From JACJYC01 sp964558465 (GTDB lineage Bacteria > Bacteroidota > Bacteroidia > Chitinophagales > Saprospiraceae), in the NCBI GenBank assembly GCA_964558465.1, contig CAZLEF010000020.1:1-64000 (forward strand): a DNA stretch of 64,000 bases, in the 5' to 3' direction. The notes under the pieces were generated by a model. The model was given only the letters and a program-made list of their open reading frames with translations. It was not told where the DNA came from and did not search any database. The position numbers and the translations under genes were made by a program. Positions 1 through 7,965 of the stretch are shown here, in pieces (within the stretch, counting starts at the first letter, position 1; every line of letters starts with the position of its first letter).

Positions 1-53
1 CAAATCAACAAATCAACAAATCAACAAATCAACAAATCAACAAATCAACAAAT
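1..53. repeat. Octamer tandem repeat tract
   Basis: Six or more head-to-tail copies of CAAATCAA run from the window edge to just upstream of the ald promoter box. The same word recurs in gaps near 18.9 kb and 59.4 kb. Confidence 0.9.
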
Positions 54-59
54 TCAAAT

Positions 60-67
60 TATCTTTG
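60..67 (+). promoter_or_regulatory. Predicted -7 promoter box for ald
   Basis: TATCTTTG fits the Bacteroidota -7 consensus TAnnTTTG exactly and lies 42 bases before the ald ATG. The octamer repeat tract occupies the place where a -33 element would be. Confidence 0.5.
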
Positions 68-108
68 CCCGGTTTTTCAAGATTCCTAACCAGATAAAAT
101 TGCGAATT

Positions 109-1221
109 ATGATCATCGGCGTTCCAAAAGAGATCAAAAACAACGAAAACCGAGTAGCGTTAACCCCGGCCGGGGCGCTTGAATTGAGCAAAAAAGGCCA
201 TCAGGTCTATCTGCAATCCACTGCCGGAGAAAGCAGCGGTTTTGAGGACGGAGAATACATTCAGGCCGGCGCCAGAATCCTGCCTTCCATCGAGGAGGTA
301 TACGGAATTGCCGAGATGATCATCAAAGTGAAAGAACCGATAGAGGTCGAGTATGGCCTGATCAAACCCGATCAGTTGCTGTTCACCTATTTCCATTTTG
401 CATCCTACGAACCGCTGACCCGCGCCATGATCAAAAGCAGGGCGGTTTGCCTGGCTTATGAGACGGTTGAATTGCCCGACCGCAGCCTGCCGCTGCTGGT
501 GCCCATGTCGGAAGTCGCCGGCAGGATGGCCATCCAGGAAGGGGCCAAATACCTGGAAAAACCCATCAAAGGCCGCGGTGTTCTGCTGGGCGGCGTGCCT
601 GGCGTTCCTCCTGGCAAAGTGCTCATTCTGGGCGGCGGCGTGGTCGGCACTCAGGCAGCAAAAATGGCTGCAGGCCTGGGCGCCCATGTGACGATCATGG
701 ATATCAGCCTGCCCCGCCTGCGTTACCTGTCGGATGTTATGCCGGCCAATGTGGAAACCGTCTATTCCAACGAATACAATATCCGTAAATACATCCGGGA
801 GGCCGACCTGATCGTGGGCGCCGTCCTCATCCCGGGCGCCAAAGCGCCGAACCTGATCACCCGCGACATGCTCAAGCTCATGCGGCCCGGCACTGTACTG
901 GTGGACGTAGCCGTTGACCAGGGCGGTTGCATCGAGACCTGCTCGCCAACGACCCACGAAAATCCGACCTTCATCATCGACGGGGTGGTGCACTACTGTG
1001 TTGCCAATATGCCGGGCGCGGTGCCGTATACTTCTACCATCGCGCTGACCAATGCAACCCTGCCTTACGCCCTGCAACTGGCCGGCAAAGGCTGGAAAAA
1101 AGCCTGCCAGGAAAATGCAGCCCTGCGCAAGGGGCTCAACGTAGTGAACGGGAAAGTGGTGTACGAAGGCGTGGCTGAGGCGTTTGGGCTGGAACTGACG
1201 GAGGTGGAGAAAGTCATGTAA
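109..1221 (+). CDS. ald: Alanine dehydrogenase
   Basis: Catalyses the NAD-dependent interconversion of L-alanine with pyruvate and ammonium in the cytoplasm. The 370-residue protein has the family's normal length. It opens with the typical GVPKEIKNNENRVALTP segment. The N-terminal AlaDH/PNT domain fills about the first 135 residues and carries the conserved His in YFHFA. The Rossmann half shows GGGVVGTQAA near residue 175 and a VDVAVDQGG loop with the expected active-site Asp. An in-frame TTG at 100 would add three residues, but ATG 109 gives the canonical start and is preferred. The gene stands alone, followed by a repeat-filled gap and a convergent ATPase. Proton-translocating transhydrogenase subunits share this fold, but the N terminus and length favour alanine dehydrogenase. 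Confidence 0.95.
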   Translation: MIIGVPKEIKNNENRVALTPAGALELSKKGHQVYLQSTAGESSGFEDGEYIQAGARILPSIEEVYGIAEMIIKVKEPIEVEYGLIKPDQLLFTYFHFASYEPLTRAMIKSRAVCLAYETVELPDRSLPLLVPMSEVAGRMAIQEGAKYLEKPIKGRGVLLGGVPGVPPGKVLILGGGVVGTQAAKMAAGLGAHVTIMDISLPRLRYLSDVMPANVETVYSNEYNIRKYIREADLIVGAVLIPGAKAPNLITRDMLKLMRPGTVLVDVAVDQGGCIETCSPTTHENPTFIIDGVVHYCVANMPGAVPYTSTIALTNATLPYALQLAGKGWKKACQENAALRKGLNVVNGKVVYEGVAEAFGLELTEVEKVM

Positions 1222-1518
1222 TTGGTTCGATTTGACGATTGATACGATTGATTCGAATGATACGATTGATTCGAATGATTGGATTGGCGGCTGCACGTTC
1301 GCATCCTCATATCCTCAAATCTTCGCATCCTCATTTTGTGGATTGCTTCGATTGATTCGAATGATTGGATTGGCGGCTGCACGTTCGCATCCTCAAATCC
1401 TCGCATCCTCCTCCGGCCGCCGTAGCCCAAAGGCGGAGGTGGCGCATCCTCAATTTGTTAAATTGGAATCAACGCATCAACAAATCCAAAGGCGCGGCAC
1501 ACCCATCAACCTCCTCCA
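1222..1518. repeat. Repeat-filled gap with a 47-bp direct repeat
   Basis: No gene is visible. The gap is built from words such as CGATTGATT, GCATCCTCA and AATCAACGCATC. A perfect 47-bp unit occurs at 1263-1309 and again at 1349-1395. GC-rich palindromic inserts (for example around GGCCGCCGTAGC) interrupt the words. It separates two convergent genes. Confidence 0.85.
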
Positions 1519-2964
1519 TCATTTCCCCTGTTTTTGCTCAAGGGTATTGACTGCGACGATGTAAGCATACACTGCTGCAGGGACAAAATATAGGGTGATT
1601 CCGTTATATAGGGATACCCCTTGCTTGTCAATGGTGGTGACCATGGCTGAAGATAATTGATTGCGTTGACAAAACAGAATCAAGCTTTTTAAATCGCCTG
1701 GCGCTCCGAAATACCGGTTGCTCCATTTGATCTCCAATGCCCATTGCGGTTTTAGTTTCTTTTCATCGATGCCGACCATATCAACTTCGCCGTTATTCCA
1801 ACGCGCATACCAGGGTACAAACCAGTCTCTGTGCATCCATTGGGCAAATATGGCTGTCTCCACCATGTTTCCTATAGCCTCATCCGTAGCCTGAAGCGGA
1901 GAAAAAAGCGCGCTTCTAAGGGATGGATTGGTGAGGTAGATCTTAAAATAATTTGCTCGATTAAATCGCCTGGCGTTATCGTCCACTCGGTGGATGGTTC
2001 GGATCAGAAAGGCCGCTTCCAGGTATTCCAGGTACTTTTTCAGCAGATATTTGTCCACCTGACTTGCCTTGCTTAAAGCATCAAGGGAGACTTCATTACC
2101 GCTATGGTAAGCCAGTGTCGAAAACAACCGGTTCAGTTCCTGTACATCCTGAATACCGTACAAACTGGGAAGGTCTCGCAACAATACTTTATCCAAGATA
2201 TCGCCGCGGATGTATCTGCCTGGGTTCGACCTTATTTTATCGGAAAATATCACCTCCGGGTATCCTCCGAAGTTAATGTAGTCGATAAAATGCAAATTCA
2301 GTTCCTTATTGTTAATTGTTGAAAAAGAACGATTAAGGTTTCCCTGCCATTCCATTTGGTCGGGACGCATGAGGTGGTCCAGGCCTTTTAGAAAAATATA
2401 TTCATGAAAAGTTAACGGCGGCAATAAAAAATCCGTGAAACGCCCTGCGCCGCTCTCCACACTTTTCAAACGGAGCGCTGCCGCCGCAGATCCGGAAACG
2501 GTAAACTTACTGCGTGAATAACTGTCCACCAGAACCTTAAGATGGATTTCCCAGTCCTTCAAATATTGGATTTCATCAAAAAAAACAAACCACCCGCCGG
2601 CATCTTCTTTTCCTGAGGCTTGCCTGGCCAATTGAAAAAGCCGCTCCAACGGTATATGATTATAGAAAGGGTTTTCTATATTGGCATAGACAATTTGCAT
2701 AGGCGAAACGCCGGAATCAATTAAATGCTGAATGGTATGAAAAAGCATCACGGTTTTGCCTACCCGGCGAGGGCCCATCAACACCACCGCACGACGGATT
2801 TCCTTTTCCTCTACCAGCGGATGGAATAAATGAAAATATGGCCGGTGTTTCAATTGCCGGTATTCTTCATCTGTTGCACTGGTCACCCACCAGGGGTTTT
2901 CGAAGCGCAGCCGGTCGATGATCAAATCATCTGAAAACGGGAGTAATACATTTTTTTTTGCCAT
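1519..2964 (-). CDS. AAA-family ATPase with DUF4143-type C terminus
   Basis: A 481-residue P-loop ATPase of the AAA_14/DUF4143 class, common in Bacteroidota, with no agreed cellular role. Walker A is GPRRVGKT at residues 64-71 and Walker B is WFVFFDEIQ near 125-133. The C-terminal half has the YLLKKYLEYLEAAFLI stretch and a late EIKWSN segment resembling the nuclease-like end of DUF4143 proteins. No membrane segment is seen. The ATG at 2962-2964 lies just downstream of a TATTTTTG promoter box and a large perfect palindrome, suggesting regulation at the promoter. The gene is monocistronic and convergent with ald. A second complete relative (17.6 kb) and a remnant (51.1 kb) occur in this window. 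Confidence 0.85.
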   Translation of the reverse strand: MAKKNVLLPFSDDLIIDRLRFENPWWVTSATDEEYRQLKHRPYFHLFHPLVEEKEIRRAVVLMGPRRVGKTVMLFHTIQHLIDSGVSPMQIVYANIENPFYNHIPLERLFQLARQASGKEDAGGWFVFFDEIQYLKDWEIHLKVLVDSYSRSKFTVSGSAAAALRLKSVESGAGRFTDFLLPPLTFHEYIFLKGLDHLMRPDQMEWQGNLNRSFSTINNKELNLHFIDYINFGGYPEVIFSDKIRSNPGRYIRGDILDKVLLRDLPSLYGIQDVQELNRLFSTLAYHSGNEVSLDALSKASQVDKYLLKKYLEYLEAAFLIRTIHRVDDNARRFNRANYFKIYLTNPSLRSALFSPLQATDEAIGNMVETAIFAQWMHRDWFVPWYARWNNGEVDMVGIDEKKLKPQWALEIKWSNRYFGAPGDLKSLILFCQRNQLSSAMVTTIDKQGVSLYNGITLYFVPAAVYAYIVAVNTLEQKQGK

Positions 2965-2971
2965 AACACGG

Positions 2972-2979
2972 CAAAAATA
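2972..2979 (-). promoter_or_regulatory. Predicted -7 promoter box for the ATPase
   Basis: On the minus strand TATTTTTG matches TAnnTTTG, eight bases before the ATPase start codon, implying a leaderless or very short leader if used. Confidence 0.45.
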
Positions 2980-3013
2980 GTAAAATAAGTTAAATGAATT
3001 TAACTTATTTTAC
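2980..3013. promoter_or_regulatory. Perfect 15-bp inverted repeat, operator candidate
   Basis: The arms GTAAAATAAGTTAAA (2980-2994) and TTTAACTTATTTTAC (2999-3013) are perfect complements around a 4-base spacer. The palindrome abuts the predicted -7 box of the ATPase, where a bound dimeric regulator would control transcription. Confidence 0.6.
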
Positions 3014-3111
3014 AAAAAATCACCTTTTAAGAAAAAAAGTCCAGGTTTTTTTCTTAAACTAAACCATCGACCAGCCACCCAAAACGATGGATGACTTACA
3101 ACTGGCGACCG

Positions 3112-5283
3112 CTAAAACCTGTACTCCACCCCCAAAAACACCATCCGCGGCAATCCCACCCGGATACCCTGCGGCCGACGGCTGACGATATACCGCTCAT
3201 CCGTCAGGTTTTTGACGCTCAGACTCAGCAGGAGACCGGGTTTTTCGAAGGCGTATTGTACGGTTCCATCCATTACAAAATATGCAGGAATCCACCCGGT
3301 CTGGCCGTTGGCGGCCGGGGTTTGGGTATTGAGTTCGTCGCTGAACTGCCCGCCGGTGTATTGCCCGTTCAGGCGGAACTGGAAGCCTTTCAGGGCGCCG
3401 TACTGGACGGCTGCAGCGGCAAAATATTCAGGAGCGTACGGGGTCCGGTTGCCTTTGATGTTGACTTTTTCCGCACCCAGGAGGCGATCGCGGTTAAAAC
3501 GGGCGTCAATATAGGTAAACTGCCCGGAGAGGACCAGCTGCTTTTCACCCCCCAGCCAGAACTGCCCGAAGTCGATTTCAAAAGCAGATTCCAGTCCACG
3601 GTGCAGCGTGCTGCCGCCGTTGGCCAGTCCGCTGCCCGCCCCGCCCGAAGACTCGGAAATAGGGATGACCTGGTTGGAAAAAGACATATTGAACCCGGTC
3701 AGTTCCATTTTACCCCATTCCCCGGCATGCAGCCGCAGGCCGGCTTCGGCGTTCCAACTTAGCTCGGGGTCGAGGTTGTACACCGTGCCGTTGGATGCGA
3801 TGGCGTCGGCTACCCTGGGTGGGGCAAAACCCCGGTGGATTCCCGTGAACAAAGTGAGCCCGTCACCTGCCCGGTAATTGATACCAGCGCCCGGGATGAC
3901 CTTCGCGATCCGGTTGTCGGCCAGAATACTGGTATCCACCCGGTTTTCCCGCAGGATATGGCGGCTGTAGTCGTACACCTCTGAACGGATGCCGAAGCTA
4001 AAGGTCCATTTTTCGGCGATGAATAATTTTTCCTGGGCCCAGGCGCTGAAGGAATTGCCCGTCCGGATCTCGTCGTTGATGAGGTCGCCCGACCGCGCGC
4101 CGGCCGTTGTGCCGTTCACCCGCTGCTCGAAGGCTCTTTCAAAGATATAACGAATGCCGGCTTCCAGTTGGTTGTCCAGTTTGCCGAGGTCAAACCGGGT
4201 TTCCAGGCGCGATTCGATGCCGGCCACCTGGAACTGGCGGTCGCGGTGCCCGTTCCGGTCGCGCATATAGATCGCCCCGCCCGCGACGGAAGGATCGCCC
4301 CAGATCACCCCCGTCTGGTTGGCGGCGGCAGCGTTGTAGCTGAACTCCTGCCGCTGCCAGTTGCGGTCGGTGGTATAGGCGAAAGCCGTGGTTTTCAGGC
4401 TGGATTGCCGGCCCCATTTTCGTTCATGCGCCAGACTTGCGGAAATGCGCTGCACATCAAGCCAATCTTCGGGCGCCAGCACGGCAAAATCCTGGCCGCC
4501 CTGGTCGTACATGGTTTGGGTGATGCCGACATAGGTGGCGTTGGATCGTTCCCGGTACACCCCGATCTTCATGCCCAGGGAGGAATATTTGCCCGTTTGC
4601 CATTTCAGTTTGCCGCTGATGTCATCGAGCCGGAAATGCGTGGGGCCGATGGCGTCGGCTTGTTTGCGCAGGTAATTCACCTGGAAACCCGCGTTTCCAT
4701 AAGTTGCCCCGTAACCGGCCAGCAGGCTGAAATACCCGCCTTCGCCGCCGTTGAGCCGGATAAAACCCGCGGGATTAGCCGGCGGATCGGCCGTGATATA
4801 GTTGACCACCCCCCCGATGGTTTGGGGTCCGAAGAGAATCTGGCCGCTGCCCTTGAGCACCTCTACGCTTTTCATGCGGTCGATGGTGGGCGTGTAGTAG
4901 AGTTGCGGTTCGCCGAAGGGGTTTAAAGCGATGGGAATCCCGTCTTCCAGCACCAGAATCTTGCCGCTCCGGTCGGGGTCGAGCCCCCGGATGCCGATAT
5001 TGGCCCGCAGGCCGATGCCTTCCTCTTCGAGCACATGTACGCCGGGGACCGTCCGGAACACCTCGTTTCCGCTAACCGGCTGGATGGCCCGGATTTTCAG
5101 GGCGGATATAAAGGTAGCTGATCCCGGCAAGCTGCCCAGGAGCCCCGGTTTTTCGCCCAGGATCTGGACGGTGGGCATATTGTACACCAGGAGGGTATCG
5201 GGGTTTTCCAGACTGGTCTGGGCGCTGAGCAAGCCGATAAAGGCCGGGCCGGCCAACAGGGGGGCAAAGAAAAATTGCTTCAT
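3112..5283 (-). CDS. FecA-type TonB-dependent outer-membrane receptor
   Basis: An outer-membrane beta-barrel receptor, probably for a ferric chelate, energised by TonB. From ATG 5283 it has 723 residues and a signal peptide ending near LLSAQ. The plug domain is plainly of the FecA kind: GNEVFRTVPGVHV, NIGIRGLDPDRSGK, LVLEDGIPI and FGPQTIGGVVNYI follow in order over about residues 60-190. The barrel finishes with the aromatic end GVEYRF. No CarboxypepD_reg extension of the SusC kind is present. The reading frame extends upstream to 5604, but those residues look non-coding, and a promoter box at 5315-5322 lies inside them, so 5283 is chosen. No transport partners lie next to it. The substrate is inferred from family only. 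Confidence 0.9.
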   Translation of the reverse strand: MKQFFFAPLLAGPAFIGLLSAQTSLENPDTLLVYNMPTVQILGEKPGLLGSLPGSATFISALKIRAIQPVSGNEVFRTVPGVHVLEEEGIGLRANIGIRGLDPDRSGKILVLEDGIPIALNPFGEPQLYYTPTIDRMKSVEVLKGSGQILFGPQTIGGVVNYITADPPANPAGFIRLNGGEGGYFSLLAGYGATYGNAGFQVNYLRKQADAIGPTHFRLDDISGKLKWQTGKYSSLGMKIGVYRERSNATYVGITQTMYDQGGQDFAVLAPEDWLDVQRISASLAHERKWGRQSSLKTTAFAYTTDRNWQRQEFSYNAAAANQTGVIWGDPSVAGGAIYMRDRNGHRDRQFQVAGIESRLETRFDLGKLDNQLEAGIRYIFERAFEQRVNGTTAGARSGDLINDEIRTGNSFSAWAQEKLFIAEKWTFSFGIRSEVYDYSRHILRENRVDTSILADNRIAKVIPGAGINYRAGDGLTLFTGIHRGFAPPRVADAIASNGTVYNLDPELSWNAEAGLRLHAGEWGKMELTGFNMSFSNQVIPISESSGGAGSGLANGGSTLHRGLESAFEIDFGQFWLGGEKQLVLSGQFTYIDARFNRDRLLGAEKVNIKGNRTPYAPEYFAAAAVQYGALKGFQFRLNGQYTGGQFSDELNTQTPAANGQTGWIPAYFVMDGTVQYAFEKPGLLLSLSVKNLTDERYIVSRRPQGIRVGLPRMVFLGVEYRF

Positions 5284-5286
5284 TTT

Positions 5287-5306
5287 AATTGGATTAAATC
5301 TAAATA
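5287..5306 (-). promoter_or_regulatory. Possible iron-regulator box before the TonB receptor
   Basis: On the minus strand ATTTAGATT and AATCCAATT form an imperfect 9-1-9 palindrome (7 of 9 pairs) between the predicted transcription start and the start codon. The position suits repression by a Fur- or DtxR-like protein. The assignment is inference. Confidence 0.3.
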
Positions 5307-5314
5307 AGATTTTG

Positions 5315-5322
5315 CAAAGGTA
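5315..5322 (-). promoter_or_regulatory. Predicted -7 promoter box of the TonB receptor
   Basis: TACCTTTG on the minus strand is an exact TAnnTTTG. A TTG lies 20 bases upstream, in the place of a -33 element. Transcription would start about 25 bases before ATG 5283. Confidence 0.55.
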
Positions 5323-5721
5323 GGGTGCATTGGATGCGTCCGCAATACCGTAATTTGGGGGAACGGAAAGGGCGAACGGTGGGGATAAATCATACCCATA
5401 ATTAGGTATTGCCTGCCAAATTTGTCTGGCAGGATTGAAAGTCTCCAACAGGGTGATCTCGTCTTCGACCGCCGAAGCCCCGCTTCGAAGTGCCGCACCG
5501 CGAAGAAGGTTGCCAGAATTTAAAAAAAAGCAAATTAAAGCCGGGCAAAGGAGTTCAGCAGGTGAAAGAATAGACACAAAGCACAGCGTAGTCACAAGAG
5601 GCATTCAAAACAGCACAGGTATTAGGTATGCCGACCGAAAGCTTGCCGGCTTTGAAAAAAAGCAGGTAAGTCAACGGATAGAATCGCACTTTTCACCTTT
5701 CCTTGTCCGATTTTCATAACC

Positions 5722-5755
5722 ATCGGCGCCTTGCTTGTGTAAGGCGCCGATTTTC
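5722..5755 (+). terminator. Strong hairpin followed by TTTTC
   Basis: ATCGGCGCCTT and AAGGCGCCGAT form an 11-bp perfect stem around an 8-base loop, followed by TTTTC. No annotated plus-strand gene precedes it, so it may end a small transcript or act as an attenuator for the gene at 5845. Confidence 0.5.
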
Positions 5756-5844
5756 TACCTAACGGAGAAGGAATTGAAGGATCGAAGGGATGCCTATGAC
5801 ATAAACACGAAGTACCCACCAACTCCAAACCCATACCCAAGGAT

Positions 5845-6714
5845 TTGAAGAACAAATGGACCCTCCGGCTGACGGATGGAAAAACGAAAGAAGTATTTGA
5901 AGTCGATACGGAAAGTTGTTTTTGTTCCTTCCGGACCCCCCTCTATATCCCGCCGGCCCTGGCAGACAAAAAAAACACCCCCTTTTTAGGCGTTGTTTTG
6001 GCGCATTTTGATGGAGCGAGGTTGCAACCCGATCCCTCCCTCCAATGGATTCTTTACGGCTTAAATCACCAAATGACGCTGGATGACCATCCCTTTTTTC
6101 AACAGGTCATCCGCTTCCCGAATGATTGGTTGACAGGAAAGCCGGAACTTCCGATGTCTTATTCCCTGCCGGTGGATCCGGATGACCTGGGGGCGCTGCC
6201 GCCTGTTTCAACGACGGATTACGAACCCTGGCAAAAAGAGCCCGGCGCAAAATATTTCCTGATTTACCGGGGTCATAATCACTACGGGCCCTGCGGACGG
6301 GAAGCGTCGCCTTTTATCCTGCTTGCCGAATCAGCCGAATACAAAGCCTGGGTAACCTGCCACGGGATAGCTGTTCAAAAAGGCGATCTCCACAAATGGG
6401 TTTTTGTCACCGAAAATGGGCTCACCGGCAGCCCCAGCAAGTTGCGGTTCAAATCCATCGGGAAAATTGTCCTGACTGGCCGGTACATCATTCTGCAACA
6501 CCTTATTTTCGATCTGGATGATGAAGGAAACCAGGTCTGGGTGATCGATATAGAAGGCGGGATATGCGCAAAATTCAAAGGAGGCGAAGAGGGCTTCAAG
6601 CTGAACGGAGGGGTTTTGCGGATCGAATCAGAGGCAGATACGGATTTCTACGGTTTAGAGAATGTCCTGAATGCGCTGGATGCTCTGTCGAAGGTGGCTT
6701 CGCAAAAAAAATGA
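5845..6714 (+). CDS. Hypothetical protein
   Basis: A 289-residue protein that I do not recognise. The frame opens with TTG 5845; the next in-frame ATG lies about 80 codons in and would discard a well-formed N terminus, so TTG is kept with reservation. The protein is soluble in appearance, without signal peptide, membrane segments or a catalytic motif I can name. It is rich in W, Y and P, with a late acidic stretch around VWVIDIEGG. It could be a beta-rich globular protein of the kind found beside polymorphic systems, but nothing in the neighbours supports a role. It is convergent with the Hyf-like operon across a palindrome-rich gap. Confidence 0.6.
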   Translation: MKNKWTLRLTDGKTKEVFEVDTESCFCSFRTPLYIPPALADKKNTPFLGVVLAHFDGARLQPDPSLQWILYGLNHQMTLDDHPFFQQVIRFPNDWLTGKPELPMSYSLPVDPDDLGALPPVSTTDYEPWQKEPGAKYFLIYRGHNHYGPCGREASPFILLAESAEYKAWVTCHGIAVQKGDLHKWVFVTENGLTGSPSKLRFKSIGKIVLTGRYIILQHLIFDLDDEGNQVWVIDIEGGICAKFKGGEEGFKLNGGVLRIESEADTDFYGLENVLNALDALSKVASQKK

Positions 6715-7030
6715 TCGCTCGCGAAGAGACGCTCGCTCGCGAGGTGCTCGTCGTTGGCAATTTTATTACGGTGCGCTGCACCTGCTTGTTCTCGCCCCTC
6801 CGGGGCTACAGATATTACGGCCCTAAAGGGCCTTTTCCAGGCACGCCGTGTAATATCTGTAACGGGATATAACCCGTAGCCGACAAGGACGTCGGCGCCA
6901 CAAAGTGGGAAACGCCCGCCCCCTTTAACCTTGAAATCCGGCCCGGCCGACGAGACGTCGGCGGTACAAATTGGGAAACGGCCGCCACTGACGACTGACC
7001 ACTGACGACTGACAACTATACCTTTAACCT
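6715..7030. repeat. Cluster of stacked palindromes and short-word repeats
   Basis: No gene. In order: CTCGCGAAGAGACGCTCGC, CCCCTCCGGGG, then a cruciform with arms ACAGATATTAC (6808-6818) and GTAATATCTGT (6850-6860) enclosing GGCCCTAAAGGGCC. Next come CCGACAAGGACGTCGG and CCGACGAGACGTCGG, then ACTGACGACTG and CTTTAACCTTTA words. It lies between convergent genes and may serve as a two-way terminator. Confidence 0.75.
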
Positions 7031-7795
7031 TTACACTTTATCCTTTAACCTTCTTTCCACCAACTCCAGCACCCCATTCACAAACGTCAGCGGGTGCACC
7101 GGATTCCCCGGCACAAACAAATCAACAGGGTAGCGGTCCAGGAAACGGCGGTCGAGGGCGGGGCTGCCGGCAAAAATGCCGCCGCTGATGGCGTCCGTAC
7201 CAGCCAGAATGATGAGTTTGGGCTCGGGCACGGCGTCGTAACAAATTTGAAGGGGTTCGGCCATGTTTCCGGTGATCGGGCCAGTGATGACGATCCCGTC
7301 GGCGTGGCGGGGCGAGGCCACAAACTCGATGCCGAACCGCCCCATGTCGAAGTTGACGTTGCCGCAGGCGTTCAGCTCCAGTTCGTTGCTGTTGTCGCCC
7401 CCCGCCGATACCTGCCGGAGTTTGAGCGATCCGCTGAAATATTTTGAGATTTCTTTGCGGATCGAATCCGGGTCGAGGGTCACAGGAACATCCTCGCCCG
7501 CGCTGACCCAAAGCCGCTCCCGCTCGTTGGTCGCGATCTTGTAATCGGTCGTGAACCGGATCTTCTCCGGACAGGCAAAGGCGCATTCCCCGCAAAAGGT
7601 GCACTTGCCCAGGTCGATGCGCACCGGGTTGATCCCGATGGCGCCGGTGGGGCACAACGCCGCCAGTTCCGCTTCATCCACCGGCTCCGTACTGATGACG
7701 GGCCTGCCGCGGAAAATACCCGGCACCGCCGCCTGGGTGACGTCCGGGATGTATTGTTTCCCCTGATGGAGGAGGATTTTGATGTTGTTGATCAT
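7031..7795 (-). CDS. hyfI: HyfI/NuoB-like subunit fused to a ferredoxin-like domain, cluster ligands lost
   Basis: Last gene of the Hyf-like operon. Its 254 residues join an N-terminal NuoI/HycF-type ferredoxin-like part (about 20-80) to a NuoB/HycG-type part (about 138-250). C65, C68, C71 and C75 make a full CxxCxxCxxxCP set, but of the partner set only C48 (CPTGAI) remains, so a single 4Fe-4S cluster is expected. In the NuoB part SPRHAD, YDAVPEPK and PGNP align with the family. The proximal-cluster ligands are mostly gone: CxxC has become C144-G-N-V147, the GAC cysteine is D201, and the PGCP cysteine is N231. The start MINNIKIL (7795) is preferred over an upstream in-frame codon at 7807. 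A repeat-filled 170-bp gap separates it from hyfG. Confidence 0.85.
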   Translation of the reverse strand: MINNIKILLHQGKQYIPDVTQAAVPGIFRGRPVISTEPVDEAELAALCPTGAIGINPVRIDLGKCTFCGECAFACPEKIRFTTDYKIATNERERLWVSAGEDVPVTLDPDSIRKEISKYFSGSLKLRQVSAGGDNSNELELNACGNVNFDMGRFGIEFVASPRHADGIVITGPITGNMAEPLQICYDAVPEPKLIILAGTDAISGGIFAGSPALDRRFLDRYPVDLFVPGNPVHPLTFVNGVLELVERRLKDKV

Positions 7796-7799
7796 AGTT

Positions 7800-7965
7800 G
7801 TTACCACTTAGAACACTGAGGAATCGAGGAATCGAAGAATCGAGGAACTGAGGAACTGAGGAATCGAGGAACTGAGGACTGAACAACCCCAAACAACCCC
7901 AAACGCGAAGCACCAAACAACCCCAAACGCGAAGCACCAAACAACCCCAAACCCCAAACCCCAAA
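7800..7965. repeat. Short-word repeat tract inside the Hyf-like operon
   Basis: Two word families: GGAATCGAGGAACTGA on the left, then repeated AACAACCCCAAAC with CGCGAAGCACCAAAC inserted twice. The same CGCGAAGCACC insert recurs at about 53.25 kb. Confidence 0.85.

Larger units (their letters stand above)
5284..5844. other. Gap of about 560 bp: promoter, palindromes, hairpin
   Basis: No convincing gene. The left end holds the receptor promoter (5315-5322) and an iron-box-like palindrome (5287-5306). Further right are hairpins at 5412-5433 (CCTGCCA/TGGCAGG arms) and 5722-5751. A plus-strand reading frame at 5435-5719 has unnatural composition and is not called. Confidence 0.6.

Noticed and set aside
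160..1296. Long reading frame antisense to alanine dehydrogenase
   Set aside because: It is a shadow of a clear gene in GC-rich DNA, rich in H, R and G, with no family resemblance. The same applies to long antisense frames under hyfG, the PSD1 gene and GDH.
5435..5719. A 94-residue plus-strand frame ending before the hairpin
   Set aside because: It starts with TTG, has unnatural composition, and spans palindromic units; no homology is recognisable.
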